The notes beneath the pieces are model-generated. The model was not told the DNA's origin. It saw only the letters and a list, made by a program, of their open reading frames with translations, and made no database searches. From assembly GCA_017934175.1 (NCBI GenBank), contig JAGBKB010000019.1, positions 1 to 54,623 of the forward strand: DNA of 54,623 bases, in the 5' to 3' direction. A program made the position numbers and the translations under genes. The DNA is from Lachnospiraceae bacterium (lineage in GTDB: Bacteria > Bacillota > Clostridia > Lachnospirales > Lachnospiraceae). This document shows, in pieces, positions 8,836 through 18,190 of this stretch (position 1 is the first letter of the stretch; each line of letters begins with the position of its first letter).

Positions 8836-9568
8836 TTATGATAATTATTATTTATCATTAGAAGATTTATTAACTGGCGCAGCGAATGTAATGTTATATA
8901 TGGTGCTTATATGTGTTGCTTTTTATAATAGCATAACTTTACTTATTGTTATTTCTCCATTTGCATTTGTTATACCATTTTTTAATAAAACTGCACTTAT
9001 AAAAAATAGAAAAGAAAAGTTACTTAATGAATTTAAAGATTTCCTTCGAGTTTTAAAATCATTTTTTGAAGCATCATATTCTGTGGAAAATGCATTTGCA
9101 TTATCTGCAAAAGAATTGGTTATGCTTCATGGAAAAGATTCTATGATGGTTAAAGAACTTAAGAGCATAGTGTCAAAATTAAAACTTAATAAACCGATTG
9201 ACCAAGTTTTTAAGCAATTTGCAGATAAAACTCATATGGAAGACATAATAGATTTTTCTGAAGTATTTATAATATCAAAATTGCATGGTGGAAATATAAG
9301 CAAGATAATAGGTAATACCATCAATGTAATAAACGACAAAATTGAAGTAAAGATAGAAATAGATACAGTTACTGCTTCAAAGAGGTTTGAACAGAAACTT
9401 ATGAACTTGCTACCTTTTCTTATAATAATATATATGAATATCTCTTCAAACTCATTTTTAAGACCACTATATGAAAGATTAGAGGGTAGAGTACTTATGA
9501 CATTTGCACTTGCTGTGTATTTCTTTTCAGTACACTTGTCTAAAAAAATACTTGACATAGAAGTATAG
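8711..9568 (+). CDS. tadB: Tad inner-membrane platform protein TadB (T2SSF family)
   Basis: TadB, with TadC, forms the membrane platform on which TadA acts. Residues after about 40 match the family: a first pair of membrane helices, a cytoplasmic segment FKDFLRVLKSFFEASYSVENAF typical of the F domain (written here in part: SYSVENAF), a second region KLHGGNISKIIGNT, and two C-terminal helices. AAGGG seven bases before the ATG at 8711 supports that start, which lies inside tadA. Later in-frame starts at 8768, 8777 and GTG 8798 would still keep the whole conserved region, so the first 20 to 30 residues are uncertain. Confidence 0.85.
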   Translation: MKFQNFWNLIKKTIRQINFMSLMDKVSSNVAHLRIKENLISDYDNYYLSLEDLLTGAANVMLYMVLICVAFYNSITLLIVISPFAFVIPFFNKTALIKNRKEKLLNEFKDFLRVLKSFFEASYSVENAFALSAKELVMLHGKDSMMVKELKSIVSKLKLNKPIDQVFKQFADKTHMEDIIDFSEVFIISKLHGGNISKIIGNTINVINDKIEVKIEIDTVTASKRFEQKLMNLLPFLIIIYMNISSNSFLRPLYERLEGRVLMTFALAVYFFSVHLSKKILDIEV

Positions 9569-9577
9569 GAGAAAAGA

Positions 9578-11026
9578 ATGAAAGTTAAAGAGTTGATAAA
9601 AAAGAATGTCATAAAACTATGCGAAAGAATTAAAAAAATCAAAAAGAGGTCAAAGTACTGCATACTGGTTGGTCTGGTGTTATCTATTGTTTCCTTCATA
9701 ACTAATCAAGATTCAATTTACATTAGACCATATGAGATTGAGAGAGGTTCGTACGGAGAACAAAAAACTCCATATAATTTGAAAGTGGATGTAGAAAATC
9801 TATCAAAGAATATGGAGTTTAATGTCTCTGTATCAAGTAAAAAATATACAAGAGAGGAGGCAGATAAAAAGTTTGATGAAAAGTTTGAGACATTATTAGT
9901 AAATATATTAAATGACAATGTTGACTATGAGCATATAAATAAAAAACTTAATTTTCAAAGTGATTTGGGAGATGGAATAAAGTCAAGTTATGCTTTTGAA
10001 CCACGAATAAGAGAAGTTTATGATAGTGATGTTGTAGCTACAAGTAGTGAGATTGCGATAAATAGTGAAATTGCTACAGGTAGTGACATAAAAGCGCATA
10101 GTGAAATTGCGACAAGTAGTGACATAAGTTTTGAACAATTTAATTATTATGTGAAATATCAAAATGTGATTGATGGTAGTGGTAATGTTCACAATGAAAA
10201 TTTCAAAGTGAATGATTTTTGTACTGGTCATATCATTGTTCAGTTCTCTACTGATATAAAAGAAAAAGAAGGTAGTTATCGTTCAAAAAAATATATGATA
10301 CCTGTAAAAGTCATAAATAGAGAATTGTCACCATTAGAGGCATTTAAGAATGCGTTTAAAAAAGAAGTTGATAAAAATGATAAAGAATCTATAGAGAAAA
10401 ATACAATTATTTTACCGAAGATAGTTAATGATTTTAAAATTATATATAAAGAAAAAAAAGATTTGACATTTATACTTATGCCTATCATTGGAGTATTGGT
10501 TGCAATACTTCTTGATGCAAAAGATAAAGAGAAAGAGAAAGAAAAGATAAAGAGAAGAATTAGACTACTTGAATTAGATTTTTCGCAGATAATATCTAAA
10601 ATACTTTTATATGTAAGTAGTGGTATGACTATAAGAAACTCTATGATTAGACTTGCAGAACAATATCAAAAGATGATGGCTAAAGATGAGAAACAAGAAA
10701 AAAGAGTTGCATATGAAGAACTTGTGATAGTGAAAAATAAACTTGCAAGTGGTTATAGTGAGATAGGAGCATATGAAGATATGGCTAAAAATATCAATAT
10801 GAGGTCCTATACAAGATTTTTAAACATTATTATTCAAAGCATAAAGAACGGAAACAAAGAATTAAAAAACATTTTAAATATGGAGGTGCAAGATGCATTA
10901 TATGAAAGAAAACAGAATGCAAAGAAACTTGGTGAAGAAGCGGCTACAAAATTAGTTTTACCACTGATGCTTATGCTTTCTGTAATAATGGTAGTAATAA
11001 TGGTTCCCGCATTTATGGGAATGTAA
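9578..11026 (+). CDS. tadC: TadC-like platform protein with an N-terminal repeat-bearing extension
   Basis: The C-terminal 200 residues are a T2SSF domain (YVSSGMTIRNSMIRLAEQ, then SIKNGNKELKNIL and a final hydrophobic helix ending in MVPAFMGM) and fit TadC. The first about 270 residues are extra. They contain one membrane segment near residue 30 (CILVGLVLSIVSF) and then a soluble, probably extracytoplasmic, region carrying a short Ser-rich repeat (units such as SEIATSSDI, residues about 154-184). A second hydrophobic segment (LIFILMPIIGVLVAILL-like) leads into the TadC part. The AGGAG site and ATG at 9578 are clear. TadC proteins are usually shorter, so the extension is notable. Confidence 0.8.
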   Translation: MKVKELIKKNVIKLCERIKKIKKRSKYCILVGLVLSIVSFITNQDSIYIRPYEIERGSYGEQKTPYNLKVDVENLSKNMEFNVSVSSKKYTREEADKKFDEKFETLLVNILNDNVDYEHINKKLNFQSDLGDGIKSSYAFEPRIREVYDSDVVATSSEIAINSEIATGSDIKAHSEIATSSDISFEQFNYYVKYQNVIDGSGNVHNENFKVNDFCTGHIIVQFSTDIKEKEGSYRSKKYMIPVKVINRELSPLEAFKNAFKKEVDKNDKESIEKNTIILPKIVNDFKIIYKEKKDLTFILMPIIGVLVAILLDAKDKEKEKEKIKRRIRLLELDFSQIISKILLYVSSGMTIRNSMIRLAEQYQKMMAKDEKQEKRVAYEELVIVKNKLASGYSEIGAYEDMAKNINMRSYTRFLNIIIQSIKNGNKELKNILNMEVQDALYERKQNAKKLGEEAATKLVLPLMLMLSVIMVVIMVPAFMGM

Positions 11027-11036
11027 GGAGGGCAAA

Positions 11037-11234
11037 ATGAAACAAATGTTATTAAAAACAAAAAGAGAAATTATGGAGTTTATTGAAGATGAAAATGGTG
11101 CAGGAGTTATAGAACTTGTACTTATAATAGTTGTGCTCATTGGATTTGTATTTTTGTTTAAAGATAAGATTGGTTCACTATTAAATACTGTATTTTCAAA
11201 GATTAATAGTCAGGCTGAAAGTATATACCAATAA
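11037..11234 (+). CDS. flp: Flp1-like type IVb pilin (major Tad pilin candidate)
   Basis: This is a 65-aa prepilin. A charged leader ends in DENG at residues 18-21. The mature part would begin AGVIELVLIIVVL, with the essential Glu at position +5 (E26) and one long hydrophobic helix, then a short charged tail. This is the processing site recognised by A24 peptidases in Tad systems (cleavage after Gly). GGAGGG stands seven bases before the ATG. It is the only pilin of this size in the locus, so it is likely the main pilus subunit. Its TAA overlaps the ATG of the next gene. Confidence 0.9.
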   Translation: MKQMLLKTKREIMEFIEDENGAGVIELVLIIVVLIGFVFLFKDKIGSLLNTVFSKINSQAESIYQ

Positions 11235-13330
11235 TGAAAAGTTATAAAGGAAGTGTAACATTTTATTTTGCCATTGCGATAGTACTTATAATTTCAGTAA
11301 TAATGTCAGTAACTGAAATAGCAAGAATTAATGCACAAAAACTATATTTGCAAATAGCAACTGATGCTGCAATAGATTCTATGGCATCGCTATATCATAG
11401 AAAACTTTATGACTATTATAGTTTATATGGTGTTGAGCATAGAACAATAGATGGACTAAAAGATGAATACTTTGATTTTATTTATCCATATTTTGTAGAT
11501 GAGGATAGATATATAAGAAATTGGTATGTAGCAAATATTGAGAAAGAAAATATTAATTTAGAAATTAAAGAATTAGTAGATGAAGATTATTTAGAAAAAG
11601 AAATTTTAGAATATATGAAATATAAAATGGTAGGAAAGACTATTGAGTTTTTTGGGAAAACATTTTATATAGAGAATGAAAGTGATTTAAATCAGTTAGT
11701 AGATGATGCAAAAGAAATATTTGAAGAGACAAAAAAGAGCGAGTTATATGCAGAAATACATAAGAGATATTTTGATTTTAAAGATGATATAAAAGTACTT
11801 GAAGGGCATATAAAAAATATTATTAGATGTGTTGATGATGGTAATGATGATATTAAATATATGGCAACTATTACTGTGTCAGGTAGCGAATCAAATGCAA
11901 AAACAGTTTCTAAAAAAGCCAACAAGTTAAGTAGTAATATCAATGACTTAATTAGCGAACTGGAACAATTTAAAGATAAGATGAGAATGTTTAGAAGTGT
12001 AGTTGAAAGTAGTGAAAATAAGTATGTTGCTGATGTGAATAGTGGAAAATATGAGTATAGTGAAGAAATAAAAGAGTTTATAGAAACAGAGTTTGAAAGA
12101 TTTATAAAGTATGTAGATGAAGATAGTGATATAAATAAGGCTGTAGAAGTAACTAAAAATGAATGTAGAGAAATAATACGGACTATTAGTGAGCATAGTG
12201 ATATATTAAATGGATATGTGGCTGAATTTGAAAGAATAGCAAACGATTTAAAATATGAGAGAAGCCTTAAAGGTGATGAACGCGATAATGATGCAATAAG
12301 AGAATTGTTGGATGAAAAGAGAGACTTGGAGGACACCGTAAAAAGTGAACTAAAGGATATCAAGGCATATTATAAAGATTTAGAGATAGAAAATATAAAT
12401 GCAGAGGTTTCAACAACTAATCACACTGATAAAGAGAATATTTTGAAAAAAATTATTGGTTTTAAAGATGGAATACTTTTAAATCTTGTTCTTGATAGCG
12501 AAAAAATTGACAGCATTAGTAGTGAGTCATATAGTTACACTGATTTTAATATTTTATCAAATACAAATATTGTATCTATAGAAAAGTTACTTCTTGGTGA
12601 GTATGAGTTAAGTAAGTTTAATTATTTCAATAAAGAACTAAATGATGAAATTACAAAAAGTGGTAGTGATAGTCTTGAAGTTGAAAGATTAATTTCTGGT
12701 GACAGAAATGATAAGGAAGCATTACAAAGTGTTATCAATAAGATATTACTTATAAGAATTGCTATGAATGTGCTTCACATATATGTAAATGCAGAAAAGC
12801 GAGATACTGCAAGGAATTATGCTTATATGTTATTTGCAGGGTTTTCGCCAATACTTGCAGAAGTAATGTCGCTTCTTATGATAACGGCTTGGGGTACTGC
12901 ACAGGGTTTGGCAGATATAAAAAAATTACTTGATAATAAAAGAGTAAGTTTTATGCACAAAAGAGATACCTGGACACTGTCAGTAGAATCTGTGATTGGT
13001 ATAGGAAGCAACAATTCTGTAATAAGTGGAGGCGATAGTGAAGATGATTCTGGTTTTGCCCTTTCTTATAAAGATTATTTAAGACTATTACTACTTTTAG
13101 AAAATCAATCTGATGTGGATGGGCGAATGGCGAGTATTATAGAAAGAAACATCAAGAAAGAAGAAAATAATTTTAATTTTGAGAAATTAGTATATTCATT
13201 TTTAGTTGACAATAAGTTTTTATGTAGGCACTATTTTACTAATTTTGTATTTGTAAAAGCGAGTGATGAAATGTTATATGAAGAGTATGCATTAAAAACC
13301 AATGCTTATAGGTGTTATTATGACCACTAA
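11234..13330 (+). CDS. DUF5702-like large pseudopilin-type protein of the Tad locus
   Basis: This is a 698-aa protein whose N-terminus is pilin-like: GSVTFYFAIAIVLIISVIM forms one membrane helix directly after a Gly, followed by ARINAQKLYLQIATDAAID. That start is typical of the TadG-like proteins of clostridial Tad loci annotated as DUF5702. The remainder is a long, charged, largely helical extracytoplasmic region, with a second hydrophobic stretch near residues 530-560 (YAYMLFAGFSPILAEVMSL). The ATG overlaps the flp stop codon, which implies translational coupling. Its role as minor pilin or tip protein is inferred from context. Confidence 0.72.
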   Translation: MKSYKGSVTFYFAIAIVLIISVIMSVTEIARINAQKLYLQIATDAAIDSMASLYHRKLYDYYSLYGVEHRTIDGLKDEYFDFIYPYFVDEDRYIRNWYVANIEKENINLEIKELVDEDYLEKEILEYMKYKMVGKTIEFFGKTFYIENESDLNQLVDDAKEIFEETKKSELYAEIHKRYFDFKDDIKVLEGHIKNIIRCVDDGNDDIKYMATITVSGSESNAKTVSKKANKLSSNINDLISELEQFKDKMRMFRSVVESSENKYVADVNSGKYEYSEEIKEFIETEFERFIKYVDEDSDINKAVEVTKNECREIIRTISEHSDILNGYVAEFERIANDLKYERSLKGDERDNDAIRELLDEKRDLEDTVKSELKDIKAYYKDLEIENINAEVSTTNHTDKENILKKIIGFKDGILLNLVLDSEKIDSISSESYSYTDFNILSNTNIVSIEKLLLGEYELSKFNYFNKELNDEITKSGSDSLEVERLISGDRNDKEALQSVINKILLIRIAMNVLHIYVNAEKRDTARNYAYMLFAGFSPILAEVMSLLMITAWGTAQGLADIKKLLDNKRVSFMHKRDTWTLSVESVIGIGSNNSVISGGDSEDDSGFALSYKDYLRLLLLLENQSDVDGRMASIIERNIKKEENNFNFEKLVYSFLVDNKFLCRHYFTNFVFVKASDEMLYEEYALKTNAYRCYYDH

Positions 13331-14192
13331 AAAACTTAAAGGCTCTATCACTATTGAGGCTACTTTTTCATTTACTATAACAGTTTTTGTTTTGTTCTTG
13401 ATGCTCGGACCGCTTTTAATAATTAAAACAACAAGTGATTTTATGATAGAGTTAAATGAACTATCAAAAACAAGATGTATGTATGAGACAATTAAATATA
13501 GTGCAAAAGAAAGTAGAGTATATCAAAAAGTTGAAAACTGGATAAATCAAAATGAGACATTGTCGTATGATTTTGAGAATATAGAGGATACAGTTAATTA
13601 TGCACTTATGCTCTATAGATTTACAAATAAGTATGATGAAAGCCACAGTGAATATAACAATATAAAATCAATGTATGATATGAATATGGATACATATGAT
13701 AAGGATACTGGAATAGTAAGATTTGATTACCTTGTGTTATTTTCATTGCCATATAATGTTTTGCAAGTAGAAGGTGTGCATAAGAGAATTGTAAGCCATA
13801 GGAGAGCATTCATTGGCGCTTCGGAAAATAGATTTGGAGAAAGAAGGGAAGCGGAAGATGTAGTGTATATTGCGAATAACTTTACTAACTCAGGTGTATA
13901 CCATACCGACATTAACTGCACATATTTAATCAAAAAAACAGTTCATTTTAACTATAGTGAATTATCACATCATCGTAATTATAACAATAAAAAGTTTTCT
14001 AAATGTTCATATTGTTTTGATAATTTAAATATTGATGAAGATACAGTTTGTTATGTGACACAATACGGAGATAGATATCATAGTTATGACTTATGCCCTA
14101 TGATGACTGCATATGTAACTCAGTTGTCACTTGATGAAATAAGTTCATATAATATACGACCTTGTTCAAGGTGCGTAAAAAAAGAGGAGTAA
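13320..14192 (+). CDS. TadE-like pseudopilin with two Cys/His C-terminal modules
   Basis: The N-terminus KGSITIEATFSFTITVFVL is a classic TadE/TadG prepilin segment: Gly followed by a hydrophobic helix with Glu at +5. The ectodomain ends in two repeated modules. The first has YHTDINCTYL and KCSYC; the second has RYHSYDLCPMM and PCSRC. Each offers one His and three Cys and could bind a metal or form disulfides. The frame is open from ATG 13302, but AGGTG six bases before the ATG at 13320 makes the later start more likely. That start overlaps the end of the DUF5702 gene by 11 bases. Confidence 0.78.
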   Translation: MTTKKLKGSITIEATFSFTITVFVLFLMLGPLLIIKTTSDFMIELNELSKTRCMYETIKYSAKESRVYQKVENWINQNETLSYDFENIEDTVNYALMLYRFTNKYDESHSEYNNIKSMYDMNMDTYDKDTGIVRFDYLVLFSLPYNVLQVEGVHKRIVSHRRAFIGASENRFGERREAEDVVYIANNFTNSGVYHTDINCTYLIKKTVHFNYSELSHHRNYNNKKFSKCSYCFDNLNIDEDTVCYVTQYGDRYHSYDLCPMMTAYVTQLSLDEISSYNIRPCSRCVKKEE

Positions 14193-14193
14193 G

Positions 14194-14625
14194 ATGAGAC
14201 ACACAATATTTTTAATAGGATATATTTATTTCCTATTTATAGATTTAAGAAAAAAAGAAATTGACTTAACGGCACTTATAATATATGGGATAATGGCATT
14301 TTTTACTATATCTCTAACGAGAAATGATATTACATCAGAAAGACTAATAGATATGATTTTTTCTATAGCATTTGGATTAGTGGTATATCTCTTGTCATAT
14401 TTTTCAAATGAAGGAATAGGACTCGCAGATGGGATGTATTTTGTAATAAATGGCTTTTTACTTTCTTTGAAAGAAAATCTGATTTTGTTTTTGACAGGAC
14501 TAATTGTGGCATTTGTAATAGGAATGTTTACATTTTATATGGGGAAAGGAAATAAAAATATGAGATTGCCATTTATGCCTTGCTTTTTACCTGCGATTGT
14601 AGGGTATATACTATGCACAGTTTAG
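14194..14625 (+). CDS. Second A24-type prepilin peptidase-like membrane protein
   Basis: This 143-aa membrane protein has the same layout as tadV: D17 in FIDLRKKEID, and D79 in EGIGLADGMYF. The second motif is written GLAD instead of GxGD, with Ala replacing the second Gly, but the aspartate is kept. About five membrane helices are visible. It starts two bases after the stop of the TadE gene with a good GAGGAG site. It may process the TadE and DUF5702 pseudopilins while tadV processes Flp, or the reverse. That division of labour is inference. Confidence 0.72.
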   Translation: MRHTIFLIGYIYFLFIDLRKKEIDLTALIIYGIMAFFTISLTRNDITSERLIDMIFSIAFGLVVYLLSYFSNEGIGLADGMYFVINGFLLSLKENLILFLTGLIVAFVIGMFTFYMGKGNKNMRLPFMPCFLPAIVGYILCTV

Positions 14626-14849
14626 AGACAGGAATAGTTGTATCTATAGCAGCGTTCTTTTTCTTTTCATTTTTGACATTTACATTCTTAAGAGAAGGAA
14701 ATATTTCAAGAGAAATACTTATAAAATATGAGGAGGAAAAGAACTATTATCAAATTGGTAAAGAGAAAAATTATAATCCTGAACTTATAAGTGCTGTTAT
14801 AAACATATTTGTAGAGGAGGAAAAATTGTTAAATGGAGAAGACAGTTAG
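14613..14849 (+). CDS. Small single-span membrane protein of the Tad operon
   Basis: This is a 78-aa protein of unknown function with one N-terminal membrane segment (IVVSIAAFFFFSFLTFTFL, residues about 8-26) and a charged cytoplasmic tail. A TTG at 14580 would extend it, but ATG 14613 lies at the end of the upstream gene, as expected for coupled translation, and gives a sensible membrane anchor. It overlaps its neighbours on both sides (13 and 17 bases), so it is clearly a gene of this operon. I do not recognise a family. Confidence 0.65.
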   Translation: MHSLETGIVVSIAAFFFFSFLTFTFLREGNISREILIKYEEEKNYYQIGKEKNYNPELISAVINIFVEEEKLLNGEDS

Positions 14850-15819
14850 TAATAATATAGAAATATTTGAAGAAAAGAATATTAAAAATACATCACTTTA
14901 TATAAAAAACATAAGATTAAATGCTGAAAGTTATGAAGCCAAAATACTTACTGAAGAAAATATTGAAAATGTAATCAAATATCAAATTGTCTATGAAGGC
15001 GAAAATAGATTACTTAAGTATGATGTGAGTAACACCATTAGTTTTGAAGAGTATTTAAAGACTAATAAACTACGGAAAAAAGATGTGTGCGATATATTAC
15101 TTGCTATTGATGACATACTTTTTAGTATTGAGAATTACTTAATTTCAGAAAACTCTATCCTTTTAGACTTGAAGGCTATAAGGATAGTTAAAAAAAGAAA
15201 TGGTATAAGATATCGTTTTATAACCATACCAAATCTTAATTATGATTTCTCTTATGAATTATCAAAGTTTTTAATTAGAATACTTCGATTTGTAGATGTA
15301 GAAGATAAAGATGCATTATCACTTGCTTATAGTTTATTTGTAAAGAGTTCAAAAGATAATTATACTATGAATGACTTGATGGAAATAGTTGATAAGGTAA
15401 GAGATAAAAATAGTCATATAGATTATGATGTAGCACTTGAAGATTTGATAAATTATGATGAGGAAATGGCTAAAGAAATAAGTGAAGAAGTGATGGAAGA
15501 AAATAAATTTGATTTTACAGGTATAGATGCAGATAATGTAAATAAAGAGATGGAGATAGAAAATAAAAAACATAAAGATAGTGCTGTGGATGAGAATAGC
15601 ATTGAAATTGATGATGAAACAAATGATATACTTGAAGAAAGTTTATTCAATGACTTTAATAAGGATGACAAGAAAATTATTAAGTTTAAGAAAAATATAT
15701 TTGGCATAAAGAAAAAGAAAGCATTAAAAGGGCATATAAATATAGGGCTCATAGGTTTATCACTCGCTCCTATAATTTTAATATTACTACCTACTTTATA
15801 CTTCATTTTAAATATGTAG
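14833..15819 (+). CDS. DUF6382-like protein with C-terminal membrane anchor
   Basis: This is a 328-aa protein. The first about 200 residues (YDVSNTISFEEYLKTNKL, then LLAIDDILFSIENYLI and NSILLDLKAI) resemble the DUF6382 domain found in clostridial Tad loci, where it is often followed by an FHA domain. Here no FHA domain is seen. Instead an acidic linker leads to a Lys-rich patch and a single C-terminal helix (IGLIGLSLAPIILILLPTL), so it is probably a tail-anchored inner-membrane protein facing the cytoplasm. The AGGAGG site at 14815-14820 lies 12 bases before the ATG, rather far. Confidence 0.6.
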   Translation: MEKTVSNNIEIFEEKNIKNTSLYIKNIRLNAESYEAKILTEENIENVIKYQIVYEGENRLLKYDVSNTISFEEYLKTNKLRKKDVCDILLAIDDILFSIENYLISENSILLDLKAIRIVKKRNGIRYRFITIPNLNYDFSYELSKFLIRILRFVDVEDKDALSLAYSLFVKSSKDNYTMNDLMEIVDKVRDKNSHIDYDVALEDLINYDEEMAKEISEEVMEENKFDFTGIDADNVNKEMEIENKKHKDSAVDENSIEIDDETNDILEESLFNDFNKDDKKIIKFKKNIFGIKKKKALKGHINIGLIGLSLAPIILILLPTLYFILNM

Positions 15820-15825
15820 GAATAT

Positions 15826-18087
15826 ATGCTAAAACATATTAAATATTTATATTGTATTTTGTTTTTTTCCTTTATGCTTATGTCAAATGTATTTTCATAT
15901 AGTTTATCAAAAATATCAAGTTATACATCATCAACTTCAAGTGGATACAGTTCAATGAGCGGGCAGGTTGTATTTGAACAATATTTAACTCTTGGAAATG
16001 TCAATGTAAACTTCACACAAGATGATACATATTACTATTTTGAAATAACTGCAAATGCAAGTATAAATCTTTCTAATATTATAAGTAGTGATATGACTGC
16101 TATGAATTATGTACCTTGTCCTTTGTTTTATAAGATAGAAAATTTTGGGAATCAAATGATAGTAAATGAAAGTTGCAAAGAGCCATATGCAGATGTAAGA
16201 AGTGGAAATTTTTATTCATCATCATTAGTTAATATAAAAGGCAATGCTGTGTCTAATTATATGAATAAGTATCATTTTACAAGTGGTTCACATGTTACTG
16301 ATGAATTTTATAGCACTGGAAATGGCGATAGATATTTTATGCCAAACGAACTTAGAAATAATAAATGTAGAAACAATATTTTATATAGATATACATCAAC
16401 ATATCCAGACCGATGTGTAAACAATGGAGAAGGAGTGACACTTATAAGCAATGGTTCAAGTTCATATCCAGTGTATGGAACATCAAATATAACAGATTAT
16501 GTTGCTAACTATAATGTCAAAATAGGAATTAATAAATCATATATGGATAGTTATAGATACTTATGCTTTGCAGAATCATTTGTAATATTGGAATCAAGTT
16601 ATTTGACAAGCAGAAGTGAGAACTATGCAGGGTTATCTATTTGTTCAAACACCATTGATTTAAAAGAATATGCTAATTGTGAACATAAATGGATGTATGA
16701 AGTCACAGATAAGTTAGAACATAAAGCATATTGTGAAAACTGCAAATGGGAAAAGAATGAACCACATTCTCTATTATATGAATATGATGGAATACATTTT
16801 GATGTATGTACTTGCTCCTATATAGACAAAGTAAAATATAGATTTGAAATAAATGATGATAATACTTTAGTTGAGAGTGAAACTTGTGATACTTATGAAG
16901 ATTATGAAAAACATCCATACACACATAAGACAGGTTATAATTTCAAATGGTATGAAAAATATGAAAAAGATTTTATAAGTAATGATAACTTATCAACTAT
17001 TAGTAATGCAACTATAACACATTTTGTATCAACTGTTTCTCAATTTGATGACATAGCAGGAAATAAATCAGTAATTTATAAAGCAAAATATTCCCCGATA
17101 AAATATACATTTAATTATGAAAATGAAAATAATTATAATTTAACGTTAAATAAAAAAATCAGTTCTCAAGTTATTAACTATGATGAAAAAGCACATTTAA
17201 AAGAAAACATAGATGTAAGGGGATATGTATTTAAAGGATGGACTCTGGAAAAGGGTAGCAGTAAAATATACTTAAATAAATTGCAAGATGTAACTAATTA
17301 TACTGCAGAAGATTTAAAAGAAATAACCATATATCCAATTTATGAAAGGATGGACTATACTATAGTTTATAACTCTGGAGATTATAGTTTTAAAGATGGG
17401 ACAAAAGAAAAGGTGGTTCATTACAATTTTTTTGATACAGGTAGCCTTGAACAAATAAATCTAAACTCAAGTGATAGAATTGTCAACGGTTATGCTGATG
17501 ATAATGGAAAAATGTATACAAATCTTTCTCAAGTTCAGAAAGAAATAGAAAGAATTGGGAAAGTAGGGACTACAATTTATCTTAGAGTTTCTGTAAGTAG
17601 TAGGGGAATTGGTAGCCCAGAGAGACCATCACCTGGTATGGGAAATGTCGTTGAACCAACTGCTCCTAAATCTTCTATATTAATAGAAACAAATACAGTA
17701 AATACTGAAATATTAGAAACAACTAATAGTTTGGAAGAGCCGAAATATCTATATGATTATGAAAGTATCCCAAGTTATATAATTACTGGGATGAGTGATA
17801 CAAAAAAAGAAATTGTTCCTGAAGAGAAAAATAATAAAGAGAAAAATGAAGAGGAAGGAACAAATAGTGAGGAAATCGTTGCCACACTTTCTGTAGCAAA
17901 TAAGTGGCATAGAAGTGACAAAACACATATTAACAAATTGCGTATTTTGCAAATGTTTATAAAGGCAAATAAAATAAGATTCATATTTATGGTGTCGTTA
18001 TTATTTATATTGTTGGTTATTTATGAAGCATTTATATTAAGGCAATATGCAAAGGATAGCCATTATAATAATTTAGAAATGGCATAA
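15826..18087 (+). CDS. Large surface protein of the Tad operon with InlB-like repeat and C-terminal anchor
   Basis: This is a 753-aa exported protein. A signal peptide (LYCILFFSFMLMSNVFS) is followed by a Ser/Thr-rich ectodomain. It includes a Cys/His segment with pattern CEHKW...HKAYCENCKWE...HSLLY...CTC (residues about 285-325) and at least one InlB B-like repeat (GYVFKGWTLEKG, then ITIYPIYE). A Pro/Glu-rich stretch leads to a C-terminal membrane helix (IFMVSLLFILLVIYEAFIL) with a short charged tail, so it stays in the membrane and reaches outward. It is the last gene before the operon terminator. It could be a Tad-linked adhesin; no exact family is recognised. Confidence 0.68.
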   Translation: MLKHIKYLYCILFFSFMLMSNVFSYSLSKISSYTSSTSSGYSSMSGQVVFEQYLTLGNVNVNFTQDDTYYYFEITANASINLSNIISSDMTAMNYVPCPLFYKIENFGNQMIVNESCKEPYADVRSGNFYSSSLVNIKGNAVSNYMNKYHFTSGSHVTDEFYSTGNGDRYFMPNELRNNKCRNNILYRYTSTYPDRCVNNGEGVTLISNGSSSYPVYGTSNITDYVANYNVKIGINKSYMDSYRYLCFAESFVILESSYLTSRSENYAGLSICSNTIDLKEYANCEHKWMYEVTDKLEHKAYCENCKWEKNEPHSLLYEYDGIHFDVCTCSYIDKVKYRFEINDDNTLVESETCDTYEDYEKHPYTHKTGYNFKWYEKYEKDFISNDNLSTISNATITHFVSTVSQFDDIAGNKSVIYKAKYSPIKYTFNYENENNYNLTLNKKISSQVINYDEKAHLKENIDVRGYVFKGWTLEKGSSKIYLNKLQDVTNYTAEDLKEITIYPIYERMDYTIVYNSGDYSFKDGTKEKVVHYNFFDTGSLEQINLNSSDRIVNGYADDNGKMYTNLSQVQKEIERIGKVGTTIYLRVSVSSRGIGSPERPSPGMGNVVEPTAPKSSILIETNTVNTEILETTNSLEEPKYLYDYESIPSYIITGMSDTKKEIVPEEKNNKEKNEEEGTNSEEIVATLSVANKWHRSDKTHINKLRILQMFIKANKIRFIFMVSLLFILLVIYEAFILRQYAKDSHYNNLEMA

Positions 18088-18091
18088 ATTG

Positions 18092-18113
18092 GGTCGCGAG
18101 AGCGACCTTTTTT
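18092..18113 (+). terminator. Intrinsic terminator of the Tad operon
   Basis: GGTCGC (18092-18097) pairs with GCGACC (18102-18107) across a GAGA tetraloop and is followed by six T. It sits directly after the last Tad-locus gene and before the promoter of the next one. Confidence 0.9.
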
Positions 18114-18129
18114 GTGAAAAAACAGCAAT

Positions 18130-18158
18130 TTGACATAGCATATAAAATGGTTTATAAT
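18130..18158 (+). promoter_or_regulatory. Consensus sigma-A promoter of the cyclophilin gene
   Basis: A perfect TTGACA (18130-18135) and a perfect TATAAT (18153-18158) are spaced by 17 bases. Transcription would begin near 18165, giving a leader of about 25 nt that carries the ribosome-binding site. Confidence 0.85.
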
Positions 18159-18190
18159 TATAAAAAACTTCTAAAACGTGGAAGGTGAAT

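Noticed and set aside
15349-15806. Minus-strand hydrophobic ORFs in the Tad operon
   Set aside because: They are mirror images of charged coding sequence on the plus strand, with no start site or conservation pattern.
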